Assembly (NCBI GenBank): GCA_039640505.1
Contig: CP046865.1
Coordinates: 2,347,501 to 2,411,500 of the forward strand
Source of the DNA: Rhodobacteraceae bacterium Araon29
Lineage (GTDB): Bacteria; Pseudomonadota; Alphaproteobacteria; Rhodobacterales; Rhodobacteraceae
Length of the DNA: 64,000 nucleotides
Direction of reading: 5' to 3'
Part shown: in pieces, positions 25,648 to 36,684 of the stretch
How the letters are laid out: each line of letters begins with the position of its first letter
How positions within the stretch are numbered: position 1 is the first letter of the stretch
Notes under the pieces: model-generated
What the model was told of the DNA's origin: nothing
The model's input: the letters and a program-made list of their open reading frames with translations, nothing else
Databases searched by the model: none
Made by a program: the position numbers and the translations under genes

Positions 25648-27024
25648 CTAGAAAAAGTCAATCGAGACTTGCAGCAATCGCTCGACTTCCGGAATATCCT
25701 TGGACAGCGCAAAAAGCGCGATCACATCGCCTTCTTCAATGCGGGTTTCTCCTATGGGCTTGACCAGTTCTTGCCCCTTTAGAACCCCACCGATCAAAAC
25801 CCCTTCGGGGAAATCAATGTCACGAATTTTTTGGCCCGTTATGGGCGAAGTTGATAACACCTGCGCTTCGATAACTTCGGCCTCGGCATCACCGATAGAA
25901 TAGACTTCGCGCACTCTGCCATGACGGATATGGCGCAAAATCGAACTTACGGTGGTGGCCCGAGGGTTGATATATGCATCGATGCCCAGCGGACCCATCA
26001 AAGGGATAAGCGTTGGATCATTAATCAGTACGATTGATTTTGGACAGCCTTGCTGCTTTGAGCGCACCGCCGCAAGCATATTTGTTTTATCATCATCAGT
26101 GACGGCCAAAACTGCATCAGTTTTAGCAATGTTCGCCTCGGTCAGAAGGCTCGCTTCTAACCCGTCCCCATGCAGAACAATGGTTTTTTCCAATTCATTG
26201 GCCGCATGCTCAGCAACGATGCGATTTTTTTCAATTACTTTGGCACGCACTCTTTGAGAGCCCGACTCAAGTGCTTTTGCAATCGAAAGACCGACATTGC
26301 CGCCGCCGATCAAAAGCACCCGGTCATTTTTGCTTTGAGGTTTGCCAAAGACCTCGATCACGCGATCCGTATCGTCGATATGGCACATGACATAGACTTC
26401 GTCCTGAGCAAACAATTGATCGCCCGCATCGGGGGCAAAAAGCAAACCTTCACGGCGCACACCAACAACCAAAGAACGAAGGGTCGAAAACAGATCGGTC
26501 AATTGGCGCAACGGTGTGTTGGTGACTGGGCAATTTTCATCCAAGCGCAGTCCGAGCAGTTGAGCTTTGCCCTCTAAAAAAGTTTCTGTGTCAAAAGCAG
26601 CATTGGCCGACAGACGTTTAAGTGCTGCCTGCGCAACTTCACGCTCGGGGCTGATCACAACATCAATGGGCATATGATCGCGGCGGTAAAGATCTGAATA
26701 AATTGCATCAAGATAGGACTGGCTGCGCAGGCGGGCTATTTTTCTGGGGATATCAAATACAGAATGCGCCACCTGACAGGTCACCATATTGACCTCATCC
26801 GAATGAGTTGCAGCGATAATCATATCCGCATCGCGTGCACCCGCCCGCTCTAATATATCAGGATAGGACGCAAATCCTGCGATGCCCTGAACATCAAGCG
26901 TATCTGTAGCGCGGCGCACCAGATTAGGATTGTTGTCAACGATCGTAACGTCATTACGTTCGTTGGACAAATGTCGCGCAATTTGCCAACCGACTTGACC
27001 GGCACCGCAAATAATGACTTTCAT
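25648..27024 (-). CDS. trkA: Trk potassium system NAD-binding subunit
   Basis: 458 aa with two RCK repeats. The first Rossmann motif is IICGAGQVGWQIARHL (about 3-18) and the second LLIGGGNVGLSIAKAL near 233, each followed by a TrkA-C domain. Peripheral membrane protein that regulates TrkH by binding NAD(H) or ATP. Located after ntrX, as is usual in Rhodobacterales. Confidence 0.95.
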   Translation of the reverse strand: MKVIICGAGQVGWQIARHLSNERNDVTIVDNNPNLVRRATDTLDVQGIAGFASYPDILERAGARDADMIIAATHSDEVNMVTCQVAHSVFDIPRKIARLRSQSYLDAIYSDLYRRDHMPIDVVISPEREVAQAALKRLSANAAFDTETFLEGKAQLLGLRLDENCPVTNTPLRQLTDLFSTLRSLVVGVRREGLLFAPDAGDQLFAQDEVYVMCHIDDTDRVIEVFGKPQSKNDRVLLIGGGNVGLSIAKALESGSQRVRAKVIEKNRIVAEHAANELEKTIVLHGDGLEASLLTEANIAKTDAVLAVTDDDKTNMLAAVRSKQQGCPKSIVLINDPTLIPLMGPLGIDAYINPRATTVSSILRHIRHGRVREVYSIGDAEAEVIEAQVLSTSPITGQKIRDIDFPEGVLIGGVLKGQELVKPIGETRIEEGDVIALFALSKDIPEVERLLQVSIDFF

Positions 27025-27085
27025 CCAAATCCCCTTTGACCTGGTAGATCTTGATTTATTTGCATGGCAGAAGGCAGGCTATTGG

Positions 27086-28486
27086 TCAATTGCTGTTTTC
27101 CTCTGCGGTTTCTCCATTGGCTTTTCCAGCCGAAACAACACCGAGCGACTTTAGCTTGCGATGAAGCGCGCTGCGCTCCATGCCAACGAATTGCGCAGTT
27201 TTACTAATATTGCCGCCAAAACGGTCGATCTGAGTGATTAGGTATTCGCGCTCAAAAGCTTCACGCGCCTCGCGCAGAGGCATTGTGGCGATATTTCTTG
27301 AAATCAGTCCTTGAGTATTTTCTAAGCTGTCTCCGGCAGCATCATTTGGCAAATCGGCTGCAGAGATAGGATCACTGCTGTCGCCCAATATTAATACCCG
27401 CTCAACAATATTTTTCAATTGCCGTACATTGCCAGGCCAGGCCATGGTTTGCAGCATCGTAGAGCCTTCTTCGCTTAACTCACGTAGGCTATGGCCTTGA
27501 GATTCGTGAAAATACTGCAGAAAATGTGTAGCAAGCAGAGGAATGTCTTCACGCCGTTCTTCCAAAGACGGCACAGAAATAGGGACGACATTCAACCGAT
27601 GAAACAGTTCTTCTCGAAAGTTTTTTTCATTAATTTCTTGGTTTAAATCTTGGCTGGTCGAAGAAATAACCCGCAGGTCCACATTTACACTTTCACTCCC
27701 ACCAACACGTTGAAAGCGTTGGTCAACCAAAACCCGCAGGATCTTTGATTGGGTCACCAGTGGCATATCTGCCACCTCGTCAAAATACACGACCCCCTGA
27801 TTGGCCTGTTCCAACAGCCCTTCGGTAATGCCTTTGTCGCTGCTTTCTTGCCCAAACAGCACGCGCTCCATTTGATCGGGCTCAATCGCTGCACAATTGA
27901 CCACCACAAATGGCGAAGATGCCCGATCTGAGTGGCTGTGGATATAGCGCGCAGCCACTTCTTTGCCGGTGCCAGAGGCCCCTGTGAGCATCACACGGCC
28001 ATTTGATTTTGTCACCTTATCCAATTGGGAAATAAGCGTGCGAAATGCTGTGCTTTGGCCGATCATTTCGCTTGCCGGGCCATCTTTTTGCCGCAGAGCA
28101 AGGTTTTCGCGGCGCAGCCGAGAGGTTTCCATGGCACGCCGGATCACCACCAAAAGTTGGTCAATGTTAAAGGGCTTTTCGATAAAATCATAGGCACCCT
28201 GCTTAATTGCAGCCACAGCAATTTCAATATTTCCATGGCCAGAAATAATCACGACAGGGACGTGTGGATACTCGCTCTTGACCTTTTTCAAGATATCAAT
28301 CCCGTCCATGTCACTGTCTTTGAGCCAGATATCAAGGATCAATAAGCCCGGCTGCTCGGCAGTGACCTCACGCATACACTCTTCTGAGTTTCCCGCCAGC
28401 CGGGTGCTATAGCCTTCATCTTGAAGAATATCGCCGATCAGCTCGCGAATATCGCGTTCGTCATCTACAATTAGAATATCGTTCAT
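27086..28486 (-). CDS. ntrX: response regulator NtrX
   Basis: 466 aa: receiver domain with phospho-acceptor Asp in LLILDIWLKD (about 52), AAA+ domain with GASGTGKEVAARYIH near 170 and Walker B VVYFDEV, and a C-terminal Fis-type helix-turn-helix (NISKTAQFVGMERSALHRKLKSLG). The GAFTGA loop used to contact sigma-54 is missing: the region reads FGQESSDKGITEGLLEQANQG. It overlaps ntrY by 4 bp. In relatives NtrYX responds to redox or oxygen and nitrogen status. Confidence 0.95.
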   Translation of the reverse strand: MNDILIVDDERDIRELIGDILQDEGYSTRLAGNSEECMREVTAEQPGLLILDIWLKDSDMDGIDILKKVKSEYPHVPVVIISGHGNIEIAVAAIKQGAYDFIEKPFNIDQLLVVIRRAMETSRLRRENLALRQKDGPASEMIGQSTAFRTLISQLDKVTKSNGRVMLTGASGTGKEVAARYIHSHSDRASSPFVVVNCAAIEPDQMERVLFGQESSDKGITEGLLEQANQGVVYFDEVADMPLVTQSKILRVLVDQRFQRVGGSESVNVDLRVISSTSQDLNQEINEKNFREELFHRLNVVPISVPSLEERREDIPLLATHFLQYFHESQGHSLRELSEEGSTMLQTMAWPGNVRQLKNIVERVLILGDSSDPISAADLPNDAAGDSLENTQGLISRNIATMPLREAREAFEREYLITQIDRFGGNISKTAQFVGMERSALHRKLKSLGVVSAGKANGETAEENSN

Positions 28487-30762
28487 TTATATGCTTCCTT
28501 AGTCATCACTGTCACGCCTTGCAAAGCCTGTGTTGGCAATAGAATAATAGCTTTGGCCCCTTTAAAATCGGCTCCGTCAAACGAATCGGCATCCTCAAGT
28601 CTAAGGCTGCCTCCGTGTTCTTCGATAATCTTTCGCACAATCGCCAATCCCAAACCCGTGCCCTTTTCCCGGGTTGTTACATAGGGCTCAAAAAGACGAC
28701 TGCGATCAGTTGGAAGCCCAGTTCCGTTATCGGCCACCGTGATGCAAAGCTGCTGCGCGCTCGGCAGCAGCTTGACGATGATACGCCCGGGCACATTGGC
28801 ACCCAGCCCTTTTTCAATTCGCGCGTCGATTGCCTCACCGGCATTTTTTAAAAGATTGGTAAAGGCTTGCGAAATCATAGTCGCATCTATTTCAGTTAAA
28901 ACTGGTGCGCTGGGTATGTCGATGTCAAAGCCAACATTGGGTTGACCGGCGTCTTGCAATACTACCGCAGAGCGCAGGAGCTCGGCGATATCTTCACTAC
29001 GTTTATCAGGTTCGGGCATGCGCGCAAATTTGGAAAACTCGTCAACGATTCGGCGTAAATCATTGGTTTGACGAATAATGACATCGGTCATTTGTTCAAC
29101 CGCTTGTTCGTCGCCATCTAGTTTTGCGATGAATTTGCGCCGGATGCGCTCAGCCGACAGCTGGATCGGGGTCAAAGGGTTTTTAATCTCATGAGCAATC
29201 CGCCGCGCCACATCGCCCCAAGCCGCCGATCTTTGCGCAGAAACCAAATCGGTAATGTCATCAAATGCGATCACATAGCCTTCAAGGCTCTGATCTTCTT
29301 GGCGGCGAGGAGCCATACGCACCAAAAGGTTTTCCAAGCGCCCCGCTCTGACCACTTTGACTTCCTCTTGGATGCTGTCGAGCGGAGCCCCGCGCAAGCG
29401 CTCAAAAAGTGGAAAAAATTCTGGCACCGCGACGGATAAATCTGTTAATTGTTGTTCGTTTTTCCAGCTGAGCAAACGTTGGGCCGACGGGTTAACAAAT
29501 GACACCCGCCCCTCTGGATCAAGCCCGACAACACCCGAAGTGACCGAGCTAAGCACCGAGTCAAACAGCCTTCTACGCCGTTCAATTTGATTTGTATTTT
29601 CAACCAAGGCATCCCTTTGGACTTTAAGTTGCCCTGTCATTTGGTTGAAATATTTTGATAAAAGAGATAACTCATCTTCGCCATCCTCTTCAATCACACG
29701 GGTATCAAATTTACCCTCACCAACCCGCTGTGCTGCACCGGCCAAGCGTCCTATTGGGCGCGACAGACGCTCTGCAAACAGCAGGGCAAGCCAGATTGAG
29801 GATACAATGAGCAAAATTGCAAAGGCGAGATATAGCAATGCAAATTCGAATAACTGCTTGCTAGCGTCTTGTTCAAGCTGTTGGTAAAGCTTGGCTGTTG
29901 CCTGGGTTTCGTCTAGCAAGGCCAGCAAATTTCCATCAACCTGACGGGATACAAGCAAATAATAATCTGGAAACCCAGACAGATAGGCCAGTGCCCTGAG
30001 CTCGTTATTTTGCCAGTCTTCGATTAAAACCACCGCCTGTAAGGAGGCATCAATCTGGCTAAGATCAGGTTTCTCATAATCAAATAAATAAGACCGGTGT
30101 CCGCGCAGGATCAATTCTCCTTGACCGTTGATTATGAACGCCTCGCGCAGACCACGTTGAATGTCCTGCTGCTCTTGGCTTAGCGTTTCACGCAGCGCCT
30201 GCGGGTCAAAGCGAACTTGCGTTCGGCGATATTGCTCAAGGATTTGCACGAGACTTGCGGTGTCTTCGGACATGGAAGCCTTTTGATCTTCTTCATAGGC
30301 CTGTGCGGCGGCAAGAGAATCTCCAATGACGCCTTTCACCCGATCTGAAAACCAGGCCTCAAGCCCCATATTGATCGACAAAAGAGCAAAGACAGCCACG
30401 GTAATTGTGGGTAGCAAAGCCATGACTGTAAAGACGCCGGTGAGACGTAAATGCAATCGTGATCCGGCCGATTTCTGGCGCCTTTGCGAAATGATGCGCA
30501 GTATTCTTTGCGATACCATTGCAACCGTGACCAAAACATAAATGATGTCGGCCATGACCACCAAGCGGATCACATTCGAACGCGCGTTCTGTTCTAACGG
30601 GCCGAGCACAAGATAAGTGCCAAGCACCAAAATCGGCCCTAGCAATACCAAACCGACGTTGACAACAGTCGAAAATCGTTTCTGACGCTGCAATTGCAGT
30701 GCCCGGCTCCAAATGAGCCGCGAAGCTCGGGTTTTTGATGGCTTGCTCACGGCCTTCCCCAA
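28483..30762 (-). CDS. ntrY: sensor histidine kinase NtrY
   Basis: 759 aa with several N-terminal membrane helices and a large periplasmic loop (about 115-300), then HAMP, PAS, a dimerisation domain with the phospho-His in [21 protein letters not shown] and an ATPase domain (FTNLLKNAGEAID, GTGLPTDRSRLFEPYVTTREKGTGLGLAIVRKI in part: DNGTGLP and GTGLGLAIV). The frame opens with TTG at 30762; a GTG four codons later is an alternative start. Confidence 0.94.
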   Translation of the reverse strand: MGKAVSKPSKTRASRLIWSRALQLQRQKRFSTVVNVGLVLLGPILVLGTYLVLGPLEQNARSNVIRLVVMADIIYVLVTVAMVSQRILRIISQRRQKSAGSRLHLRLTGVFTVMALLPTITVAVFALLSINMGLEAWFSDRVKGVIGDSLAAAQAYEEDQKASMSEDTASLVQILEQYRRTQVRFDPQALRETLSQEQQDIQRGLREAFIINGQGELILRGHRSYLFDYEKPDLSQIDASLQAVVLIEDWQNNELRALAYLSGFPDYYLLVSRQVDGNLLALLDETQATAKLYQQLEQDASKQLFEFALLYLAFAILLIVSSIWLALLFAERLSRPIGRLAGAAQRVGEGKFDTRVIEEDGEDELSLLSKYFNQMTGQLKVQRDALVENTNQIERRRRLFDSVLSSVTSGVVGLDPEGRVSFVNPSAQRLLSWKNEQQLTDLSVAVPEFFPLFERLRGAPLDSIQEEVKVVRAGRLENLLVRMAPRRQEDQSLEGYVIAFDDITDLVSAQRSAAWGDVARRIAHEIKNPLTPIQLSAERIRRKFIAKLDGDEQAVEQMTDVIIRQTNDLRRIVDEFSKFARMPEPDKRSEDIAELLRSAVVLQDAGQPNVGFDIDIPSAPVLTEIDATMISQAFTNLLKNAGEAIDARIEKGLGANVPGRIIVKLLPSAQQLCITVADNGTGLPTDRSRLFEPYVTTREKGTGLGLAIVRKIIEEHGGSLRLEDADSFDGADFKGAKAIILLPTQALQGVTVMTKEAYK

Positions 30763-30801
30763 TGTGACAAAACGGTCGGCATCCTTCTGCCTGTTGCTTG
30801 A

Positions 30802-32175
30802 TTACATCAGTTTTCGTCGACGTGTGACCTTAATGTCAAGCTCATTGATTTTTTTACGCAAAGTATTGCGGTTAATACCCAGCAAATCGGCGCATTTGGC
30901 TTGATTTCCGCCGTTGGCTTCCAGCGCAATCTCGATCAAGGGGCCTTCGACCTCTCGCAGGATACGCGCGTGCAACCCGGGCGGCGGCAAAATATTACCG
31001 TGCAGATCAAAATAGCGGCGCAAATGACGTTCGACATCTGCCGATAAACGGTCCGTGGACCCTTTTTGCAAATTAAGGTTCATCGCCGGTTGATTGCTCA
31101 ATGCCTGTTCGACCTCAGTAAGTGAGATTTCAACGCCTCTTGCTGTCAGGCCAAGCCGTTTCACAACATTTTCAAGCTGCCGCACATTGCCCGGCCAGCT
31201 ATAGTTTCGAAACAGCTGCGCCGCTTGCTCGGACATCATGCGGGGGATGGCCCCGTCCCGCTCGGCGCGGTTTAAAAAATGATCGCAGAGCAATTGGATA
31301 TCATCCACCCTTTCACGCAGGGACGGCACCTGGATCGTCGCCCCGCCAAGCCGGTAATACAGATCACGCCGCACCGCGGCTTGATCAACAGCTTCGCTAA
31401 CCTCGCCCTGCATGGTGGCGATAAAGCGCGGTGAAAAATCCCCCGGCGTGTCGATCATCCGGACAATACGCCCCTGCCCTTCTTCGTTAATATCGCTAAT
31501 TTCCTCGATTAAAATCGTCCCACCCTTGGCCCGCGCTAAAATTTTGGCAGGTCCGTCGAGCGCCACCAAATCAGCTTCGGTCACAGTGACGAAGGGCAGG
31601 TTTCGGCGATCCGAATAATTGTGAAGCACCTTTGAAATAAGCGTCTTTCCGGTCCCCGACTCGCCCGAAATGAGCACGGGAAGATCTGCATTCATCACCC
31701 GCGCCACCAGTCGGTAGAGCCCCTGCATGGCGGGTGTTTTTCCGATTAGGGGCAGACCCTCTTGTGTTTCATCACCCATGTCCGGCTCGGCCACCTGACG
31801 CCGTGCAGGGCGCCGGTGCTCTAAGGCTTTGGCGCATCGCTTCATCAGATCAGGCAAATCAAAGGGTTTAGGCAAATAGTCAAAGGCCTCGGCCTCGGCC
31901 GCGTGTATTGCTGTCATAATGGTATTTTGCGCTGAGATCACGATCACCGGCAAATCCGGGCGGTCTTTGGATATTTTAGGCAACATTTCCAATCCATTGC
32001 CATCCGGCATCATCACATCGGTGATCACCGCATCGCCTTTGCCTTCTTCTACCCAGCGCATCAATGTGGTCAGGCTGGACGTTGCATGCACGCGGCAGCC
32101 CGCACGGGTTAACGCTTGGGTCAAAACGGTGCGTATTGTGCGATCATCATCGGCAACAAGGACAGTTCCATCCAT
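30802..32175 (-). CDS. ntrC: nitrogen regulator NtrC
   Basis: 457 aa: receiver domain ([16 protein letters not shown], phospho-Asp about 54), AAA+ domain with [14 protein letters not shown] near 170, and a Fis-type HTH ([20 protein letters not shown]). The AAA+ domain is shortened: the GAFTGA loop is absent and Walker B reads GGTILIEEI. Rhodobacter capsulatus NtrC, which works with the housekeeping sigma factor, has the same deletion. It is coupled to ntrB (shared base). Confidence 0.95.
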   Translation of the reverse strand: MDGTVLVADDDRTIRTVLTQALTRAGCRVHATSSLTTLMRWVEEGKGDAVITDVMMPDGNGLEMLPKISKDRPDLPVIVISAQNTIMTAIHAAEAEAFDYLPKPFDLPDLMKRCAKALEHRRPARRQVAEPDMGDETQEGLPLIGKTPAMQGLYRLVARVMNADLPVLISGESGTGKTLISKVLHNYSDRRNLPFVTVTEADLVALDGPAKILARAKGGTILIEEISDINEEGQGRIVRMIDTPGDFSPRFIATMQGEVSEAVDQAAVRRDLYYRLGGATIQVPSLRERVDDIQLLCDHFLNRAERDGAIPRMMSEQAAQLFRNYSWPGNVRQLENVVKRLGLTARGVEISLTEVEQALSNQPAMNLNLQKGSTDRLSADVERHLRRYFDLHGNILPPPGLHARILREVEGPLIEIALEANGGNQAKCADLLGINRNTLRKKINELDIKVTRRRKLM

Positions 32176-33266
32176 TATAGCTCTCCTTTATTGGCCCGAT
32201 CGGGCGGCATAACTGGCAGGGAAATACGAAATACGGTTTTGCCAGGAACCGAATCTACAGAAATCCAACCGTCATGATCGGAAATAATTTTACTGGCCAA
32301 GGCCAGCCCAAGACCGGTTCCGTTTTCACGGCCCGACACAAAGGGATCAAAAATATCGGCGCGGATATCTTCGCGCAGTCCGGGCCCATCATCCCAAATT
32401 TCAACTTGCAGCGGCAGCGACTTGCCTTCTCCATCCGAGCGGCGCAGGCGAAAGGAATGCTCATAATAAGTACGCAGCCGGATCGTGCCACCGTTTGTAT
32501 TGGCGGCCTCTGAGGCGTTTTTGACCAAATTAAGCATCACCTGAAGCAATTGATCACTGTCGCCAAGAACGGCCGGCAATGAGGGGTCGTAATCTTCAAC
32601 GATCTTCATATGCGCGCCAAACCCCACTTGCGCCGACCGGCGCGCACGGTCCAGCACATCGTGAATATTGACTTCGTTTTTCTCCAATGACTTCAAATTT
32701 CCAAATTGCTCGACCTGTTCAAGCAGTTTCACAATCCGGCGGGTTTCCGTGACAATCAAATCGGTCAGCTCCAAATCCTTGGGATCAAGCCCCATGGACA
32801 GCAACTGCGCAGCGCCAGTAATTCCCGCAAGTGGATTTTTAATTTCATGCGCCAGCATTTCGGCCATTCCAATCGCTGATTTTGCGGCGGACTTAACAGT
32901 TTGGGTTTGGGTCATCCGCCCGGCCAATTCACGTGGGGCGATGAGTAAAATCATCATCTCTGGATGACCTACAATCGGTGCAAATTTAAGATTGCATTGC
33001 ATTGGCGCCCGATCACCGGTGCCAACATCTACGTCATTGACAAAGAGCGGCGTGGCATTGCGCCGCGCGCGTTGAAAACTTTTTTCAAGCGGCGCGTCAA
33101 CCATCAACCGGTCCCACAGGGGCTCGCCCTGTACTGCCCGCTGCGAGAGGTTAAAAAACCATTCAGCGGCAGGGTTTATTTCAACAATTAGATCTTGGGC
33201 ATCCAGCACCACCGCCGGCACCGGCAGTGAATTCCAAATGGCCTCTAGCGGATTGGACATACTCAT
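32175..33266 (-). CDS. ntrB: nitrogen sensor kinase/phosphatase NtrB
   Basis: 363 aa soluble kinase: an N-terminal PAS domain ([29 protein letters not shown] in part: [13 protein letters not shown]), the phospho-His in [20 protein letters not shown] near 135 and an ATPase domain ([33 protein letters not shown]). It phosphorylates NtrC under nitrogen limitation, under PII control. It overlaps dusB by 4 bp. Confidence 0.95.
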   Translation of the reverse strand: MSMSNPLEAIWNSLPVPAVVLDAQDLIVEINPAAEWFFNLSQRAVQGEPLWDRLMVDAPLEKSFQRARRNATPLFVNDVDVGTGDRAPMQCNLKFAPIVGHPEMMILLIAPRELAGRMTQTQTVKSAAKSAIGMAEMLAHEIKNPLAGITGAAQLLSMGLDPKDLELTDLIVTETRRIVKLLEQVEQFGNLKSLEKNEVNIHDVLDRARRSAQVGFGAHMKIVEDYDPSLPAVLGDSDQLLQVMLNLVKNASEAANTNGGTIRLRTYYEHSFRLRRSDGEGKSLPLQVEIWDDGPGLREDIRADIFDPFVSGRENGTGLGLALASKIISDHDGWISVDSVPGKTVFRISLPVMPPDRANKGEL

Positions 33267-34240
33267 GCCGCTTGCTCCTGTTCCATCGCATAAGGCAAAA
33301 CCTCAAAAACATCCTCAGGGGTTACGGCTGTCAGAATTTTGCGGCGCAGGGCCTGCGTTGTGCCTGCTTCATCCATATACCACCCCAAATGCTTGCGCGC
33401 GACACGTATCCCAAGATCGCGCCCGTAAAACTTTAAAATACTGTCGTAATGTTCTGCTACCAATTGACCGAACTCTTTGAGATTAGGGCGTGCAATCTTT
33501 GGGGCTTGAAAAAGCGCGTGGGCCAATTCCGAAAGAAGCCAAGGCCGCCCTTGTGCACCCCGGCCGACCATGATCCCATCCGCACCAGACAAGGCCAAGG
33601 CCCGTTTTGCACTGTCTAGATTTGTAATGTCACCATTTGCAATCACAGGGATGTTGACCGCGTTTTTGACCCGCGCAATGGCGGCCCAATCTGCGTGGCC
33701 TTTGTAAAACTGACACCTGGTACGGCCGTGAATGGTGATCATTTGAATACCCGCCGCTTCAGCCCGTTTCGCAAGTTCTGGCGCGTTGATGTTTGTATCA
33801 TCCCACCCCAAACGGGTTTTTAATGTAACCGGTAGCTTGACTGCGCCCACGACCGCTTCGATCAAGCTCAAAGCGTGATCAAGATCTTTCAAAAGCGCAG
33901 ATCCGGAATAGCCAGTGACCACTTTTTTCGCCGGGCAGCCCATGTTGATGTCAATCATCTGCGCGCCATTGGCTTCCACCATGCGCGCGGCCTCAGCCAT
34001 CCAGTGGGCTTCACGCCCAGCAAGCTGAACAGCCGTATTCTCAGCCTCTAGCCCCAATTCGGTTTTTTCGCGGGTGCCTGCCCGCCCGATCACCATGTCT
34101 TGTGATGCAACCATTTCGCTTACAACCATTCCCGCCCCAAATCGCGAAACGATTTGGCGAAACGGTAGATCGGTTATTCCGGCCAGTGGCGCCAAGAATA
34201 TTGGTGGTGAAAGCGGCAAAGCCCCAGAGAGTAATTGCAC
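33263..34240 (-). CDS. dusB: tRNA-dihydrouridine synthase DusB (nifR3)
   Basis: About 325 aa FMN enzyme reducing uridine in tRNA. Motifs [12 protein letters not shown], the catalytic cysteine in [30 protein letters not shown] and [12 protein letters not shown]. The GTG at 34240 is preferred over an upstream ATG because AAAGGAG lies 8 bases before it and the TIM barrel begins directly after. First gene of the dusB-ntrBC block. Confidence 0.93.
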   Translation of the reverse strand: MQLLSGALPLSPPIFLAPLAGITDLPFRQIVSRFGAGMVVSEMVASQDMVIGRAGTREKTELGLEAENTAVQLAGREAHWMAEAARMVEANGAQMIDINMGCPAKKVVTGYSGSALLKDLDHALSLIEAVVGAVKLPVTLKTRLGWDDTNINAPELAKRAEAAGIQMITIHGRTRCQFYKGHADWAAIARVKNAVNIPVIANGDITNLDSAKRALALSGADGIMVGRGAQGRPWLLSELAHALFQAPKIARPNLKEFGQLVAEHYDSILKFYGRDLGIRVARKHLGWYMDEAGTTQALRRKILTAVTPEDVFEVLPYAMEQEQAA

Positions 34241-34434
34241 GAAATAGGCTCCTTTCGGGCAGAATAGGCAAACAATCGCGTCAAAACAAGTCAATCGCGC
34301 CGAATTTTTAGCCAAATTTCTTTATATGCCTATTTTATAATCATATATTTGGCCTCGATTCCAAGATTGCGTCATGGTTTGTGACCGCGTAGACAGTGAG
34401 CAATTCTTTTGACTGAACAACTGTGGATCACCAG

Positions 34435-35568
34435 ATGACCGTTGCCGCTTTAATTGTCGCCGCAGGACGTGGCAGCCGCGCCGGCGGCGCAGAACCGAAG
34501 CAATGGCAGCGTGTTGCAGGAAAGCCTGTCATTGACCATACGCTGGAACGGTTCACCCAACATCCGCGCATTGATCGCATTATGGTAGTGCTGCATCAAG
34601 ACGATATGGACCTGCTCAAATCTACAGACTGCGAAGTCACTCAAGGCGGCGCCTCGCGCGATGCCTCGGTCCGCAATGGGCTAGACGCTTTGGCCGCCAA
34701 CCCGCCCGATCAGGTGCTCATCCATGATGTTGCCCGCCCCGCCCTCGGCGATGATGTAATAGAGCGCGTTTTGGACGCCCTAGAAGATTATCCAGCCGCA
34801 GCCCCCGGCCTGCCGGTGACCGACGCTCTTTGGCGTAGCGCGAATGGCACCGTCACCGGCAGCTGCTCGCGCGAAGGGTTATATCGGGCCCAAACCCCGC
34901 AAGGGTTTCATTTTGATGCCATTTTGAAAGCCCATCATGCCAATAACGCACCTGCGGCGGATGATGTTGAAGTGGCCCGGCGCGCCGGATTAGAGGTGGC
35001 CATCGTTGACGGCGATGAAGGCAATTTAAAAATCACACGGTCAGAGGATTTTGCGCGCGCCGCCCTAGCACTAAAAGGATCGCATATGACAGATATTCGC
35101 TTGGGAAATGGCTATGACGTACATGCGTTTGAACCCGGCAATGAAGTGATCCTATGCGGTGTGCCGGTGGCGCATACAGCCCAGCTGAAAGGCCATTCGG
35201 ATGCCGATGTGGCGATGCATGCCATCACCGATGCGCTTTATGGAGCAATAGCAGAAGGCGATATTGGACGGCATTTCCCGCCATCTGATCCGCAATGGAA
35301 AGATGCCGCAAGCGCGGTGTTCTTATCGCATGCGGCAGAGTTGGTGCGCGCAAGAGGCTTTGAAATTAGCAATATAGACTGCACAATTGTGTGCGAATTG
35401 CCCAAAATAGGACCGCACGCGGCCGCCATGCAAGCCAATCTGGCAAAGATTATAGACATAGAGCAAACACGCATCAGCGTGAAAGCCACCACCAGCGAGC
35501 GTTTGGGATTTACCGGCCGCCAAGAAGGGATCGCTGCAATTGCAACCGCAGCGCTGCAGACGTCATGA
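34435..35568 (+). CDS. ispDF: bifunctional IspD-IspF isoprenoid enzyme
   Basis: MEP pathway enzyme: residues about 1-215 are IspD ([28 protein letters not shown]), which makes CDP-methylerythritol; residues about 222-377 are IspF ([42 protein letters not shown]), which cyclises it to MEcPP. The fusion is typical of alphaproteobacteria. ATG 34435 is chosen; an in-frame GTG at 34423 is possible. The stop overlaps the pgpA start (ATGA). Confidence 0.96.
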   Translation: MTVAALIVAAGRGSRAGGAEPKQWQRVAGKPVIDHTLERFTQHPRIDRIMVVLHQDDMDLLKSTDCEVTQGGASRDASVRNGLDALAANPPDQVLIHDVARPALGDDVIERVLDALEDYPAAAPGLPVTDALWRSANGTVTGSCSREGLYRAQTPQGFHFDAILKAHHANNAPAADDVEVARRAGLEVAIVDGDEGNLKITRSEDFARAALALKGSHMTDIRLGNGYDVHAFEPGNEVILCGVPVAHTAQLKGHSDADVAMHAITDALYGAIAEGDIGRHFPPSDPQWKDAASAVFLSHAAELVRARGFEISNIDCTIVCELPKIGPHAAAMQANLAKIIDIEQTRISVKATTSERLGFTGRQEGIAAIATAALQTS

Positions 35569-36047
35569 GCGCGCCTATCGCCACACTCTTTGGCATTGGC
35601 TATCTGCGGCCGGCCTCAGGCACATGGGGGTCACTGGCTACGCTGCCGCTGTTTTGGGCAAGCTATCAATTCATTGGCTTTGGCGGCGTCCTTTTATGCA
35701 CCCCTGCAATATTCTTCTTAGGATGGTGGGCCACGGCAAACTATATCCGTGCCGCCGCATCCCACGATCCCTCTGAAGTGGTGATCGACGAGGTGGCCGG
35801 CCAATGGATTGCCCTAATGCCTATCGCTTTTGTGATGTCGTTTTCAAACGCGTCCACCAGTGCGCTCTGGCCGGAATGGGCCGCGGCCTTTGTGCTGTTT
35901 CGCCTGTTTGACATCACCAAGCCCGGACCGATTGGCTGGGCTGACAGACGCGATGACGCCTTGGGGGTCATGCTCGACGACTGTATAGCAGGCCTTTTGG
36001 CTGCGGTCGGCGTCGTGATCCTGACCATTGCTCGGCAAGGATTATAG
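35565..36047 (+). CDS. pgpA: phosphatidylglycerophosphatase A
   Basis: 160-aa membrane enzyme dephosphorylating phosphatidylglycerophosphate. Motifs [34 protein letters not shown] and [28 protein letters not shown]. It starts in a 4-bp overlap with ispDF; a longer frame upstream is only the shadow of ispF. Confidence 0.94.
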   Translation: MSAPIATLFGIGYLRPASGTWGSLATLPLFWASYQFIGFGGVLLCTPAIFFLGWWATANYIRAAASHDPSEVVIDEVAGQWIALMPIAFVMSFSNASTSALWPEWAAAFVLFRLFDITKPGPIGWADRRDDALGVMLDDCIAGLLAAVGVVILTIARQGL

Positions 36048-36051
36048 CCCC

Positions 36052-36522
36052 ATGCGTGAGACTATTTTACAACTGGCAACACAGACAAAGCAAAAGATTG
36101 CCGTCGCAGAAAGCTGTACTGGTGGGATGCTGGCTGCGGCGCTGACCGACCTTCCCGGATCATCGGCCATCTTTGAGCGCGGATTTGTCACCTATTCCAA
36201 CGCAGCCAAAACTGAACTGCTTGGGGTTTCTGCAGATACGCTGGCGCGTCATGGCGCGGTTTCCGAGCCAGTGGCAAAAGAAATGGCGCGCGGTGCGCTT
36301 GAACGCTCAGATGGCGATATCGCGCTTTCGATTACCGGCATCGCCGGACCGGGCGGCAGCGACCATAAACCCGAAGGGCGGGTCTGCTTTGGGCTGGCCA
36401 TTTCTGGCGGCGCTGTGACCAGCGAAACCATCGAATTTGGTGCAAGAGGCCGCGAGGCCGTCCGCATTGCGGCACGTGACCACGCCATGGGACTCCTAAT
36501 GCGGGCACTCAAAGACCATTGA
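36052..36522 (+). CDS. pncC: CinA C-terminal family nicotinamide-nucleotide amidase
   Basis: 156 aa with the CinA/PncC motifs AVAESCTGGMLAAALTDLPGSS, GFVTYSNAAK and ITGIAGPGGSDHKPEGRVCFGLA. It deamidates NMN in the pyridine nucleotide cycle. The start ATG at 36052 follows the pgpA stop by 4 bp. The N-terminal MoaB-like half of full CinA is absent, as in stand-alone PncC. Confidence 0.9.
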   Translation: MRETILQLATQTKQKIAVAESCTGGMLAAALTDLPGSSAIFERGFVTYSNAAKTELLGVSADTLARHGAVSEPVAKEMARGALERSDGDIALSITGIAGPGGSDHKPEGRVCFGLAISGGAVTSETIEFGARGREAVRIAARDHAMGLLMRALKDH

Positions 36523-36684
36523 ATTTACGCCTAATATTGCATCTTATTTCTAATTTTATGCATAAATTTTGTGCTTTTTGTGTCTAGCCCCTCATCTACG
36601 CGCTCTATTTTACAGCAAATGCTTTGTTTTTGATCGTTTTTAGGGTCTTTGCCCTAAAAAAATGTATCTAGGAGGATCAATCAA

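Noticed and set aside
36523-36684. sigma-54 promoter for amtB
   Set aside because: No TGGCAC-N5-TTGC match was found, and the NtrC encoded here lacks GAFTGA.
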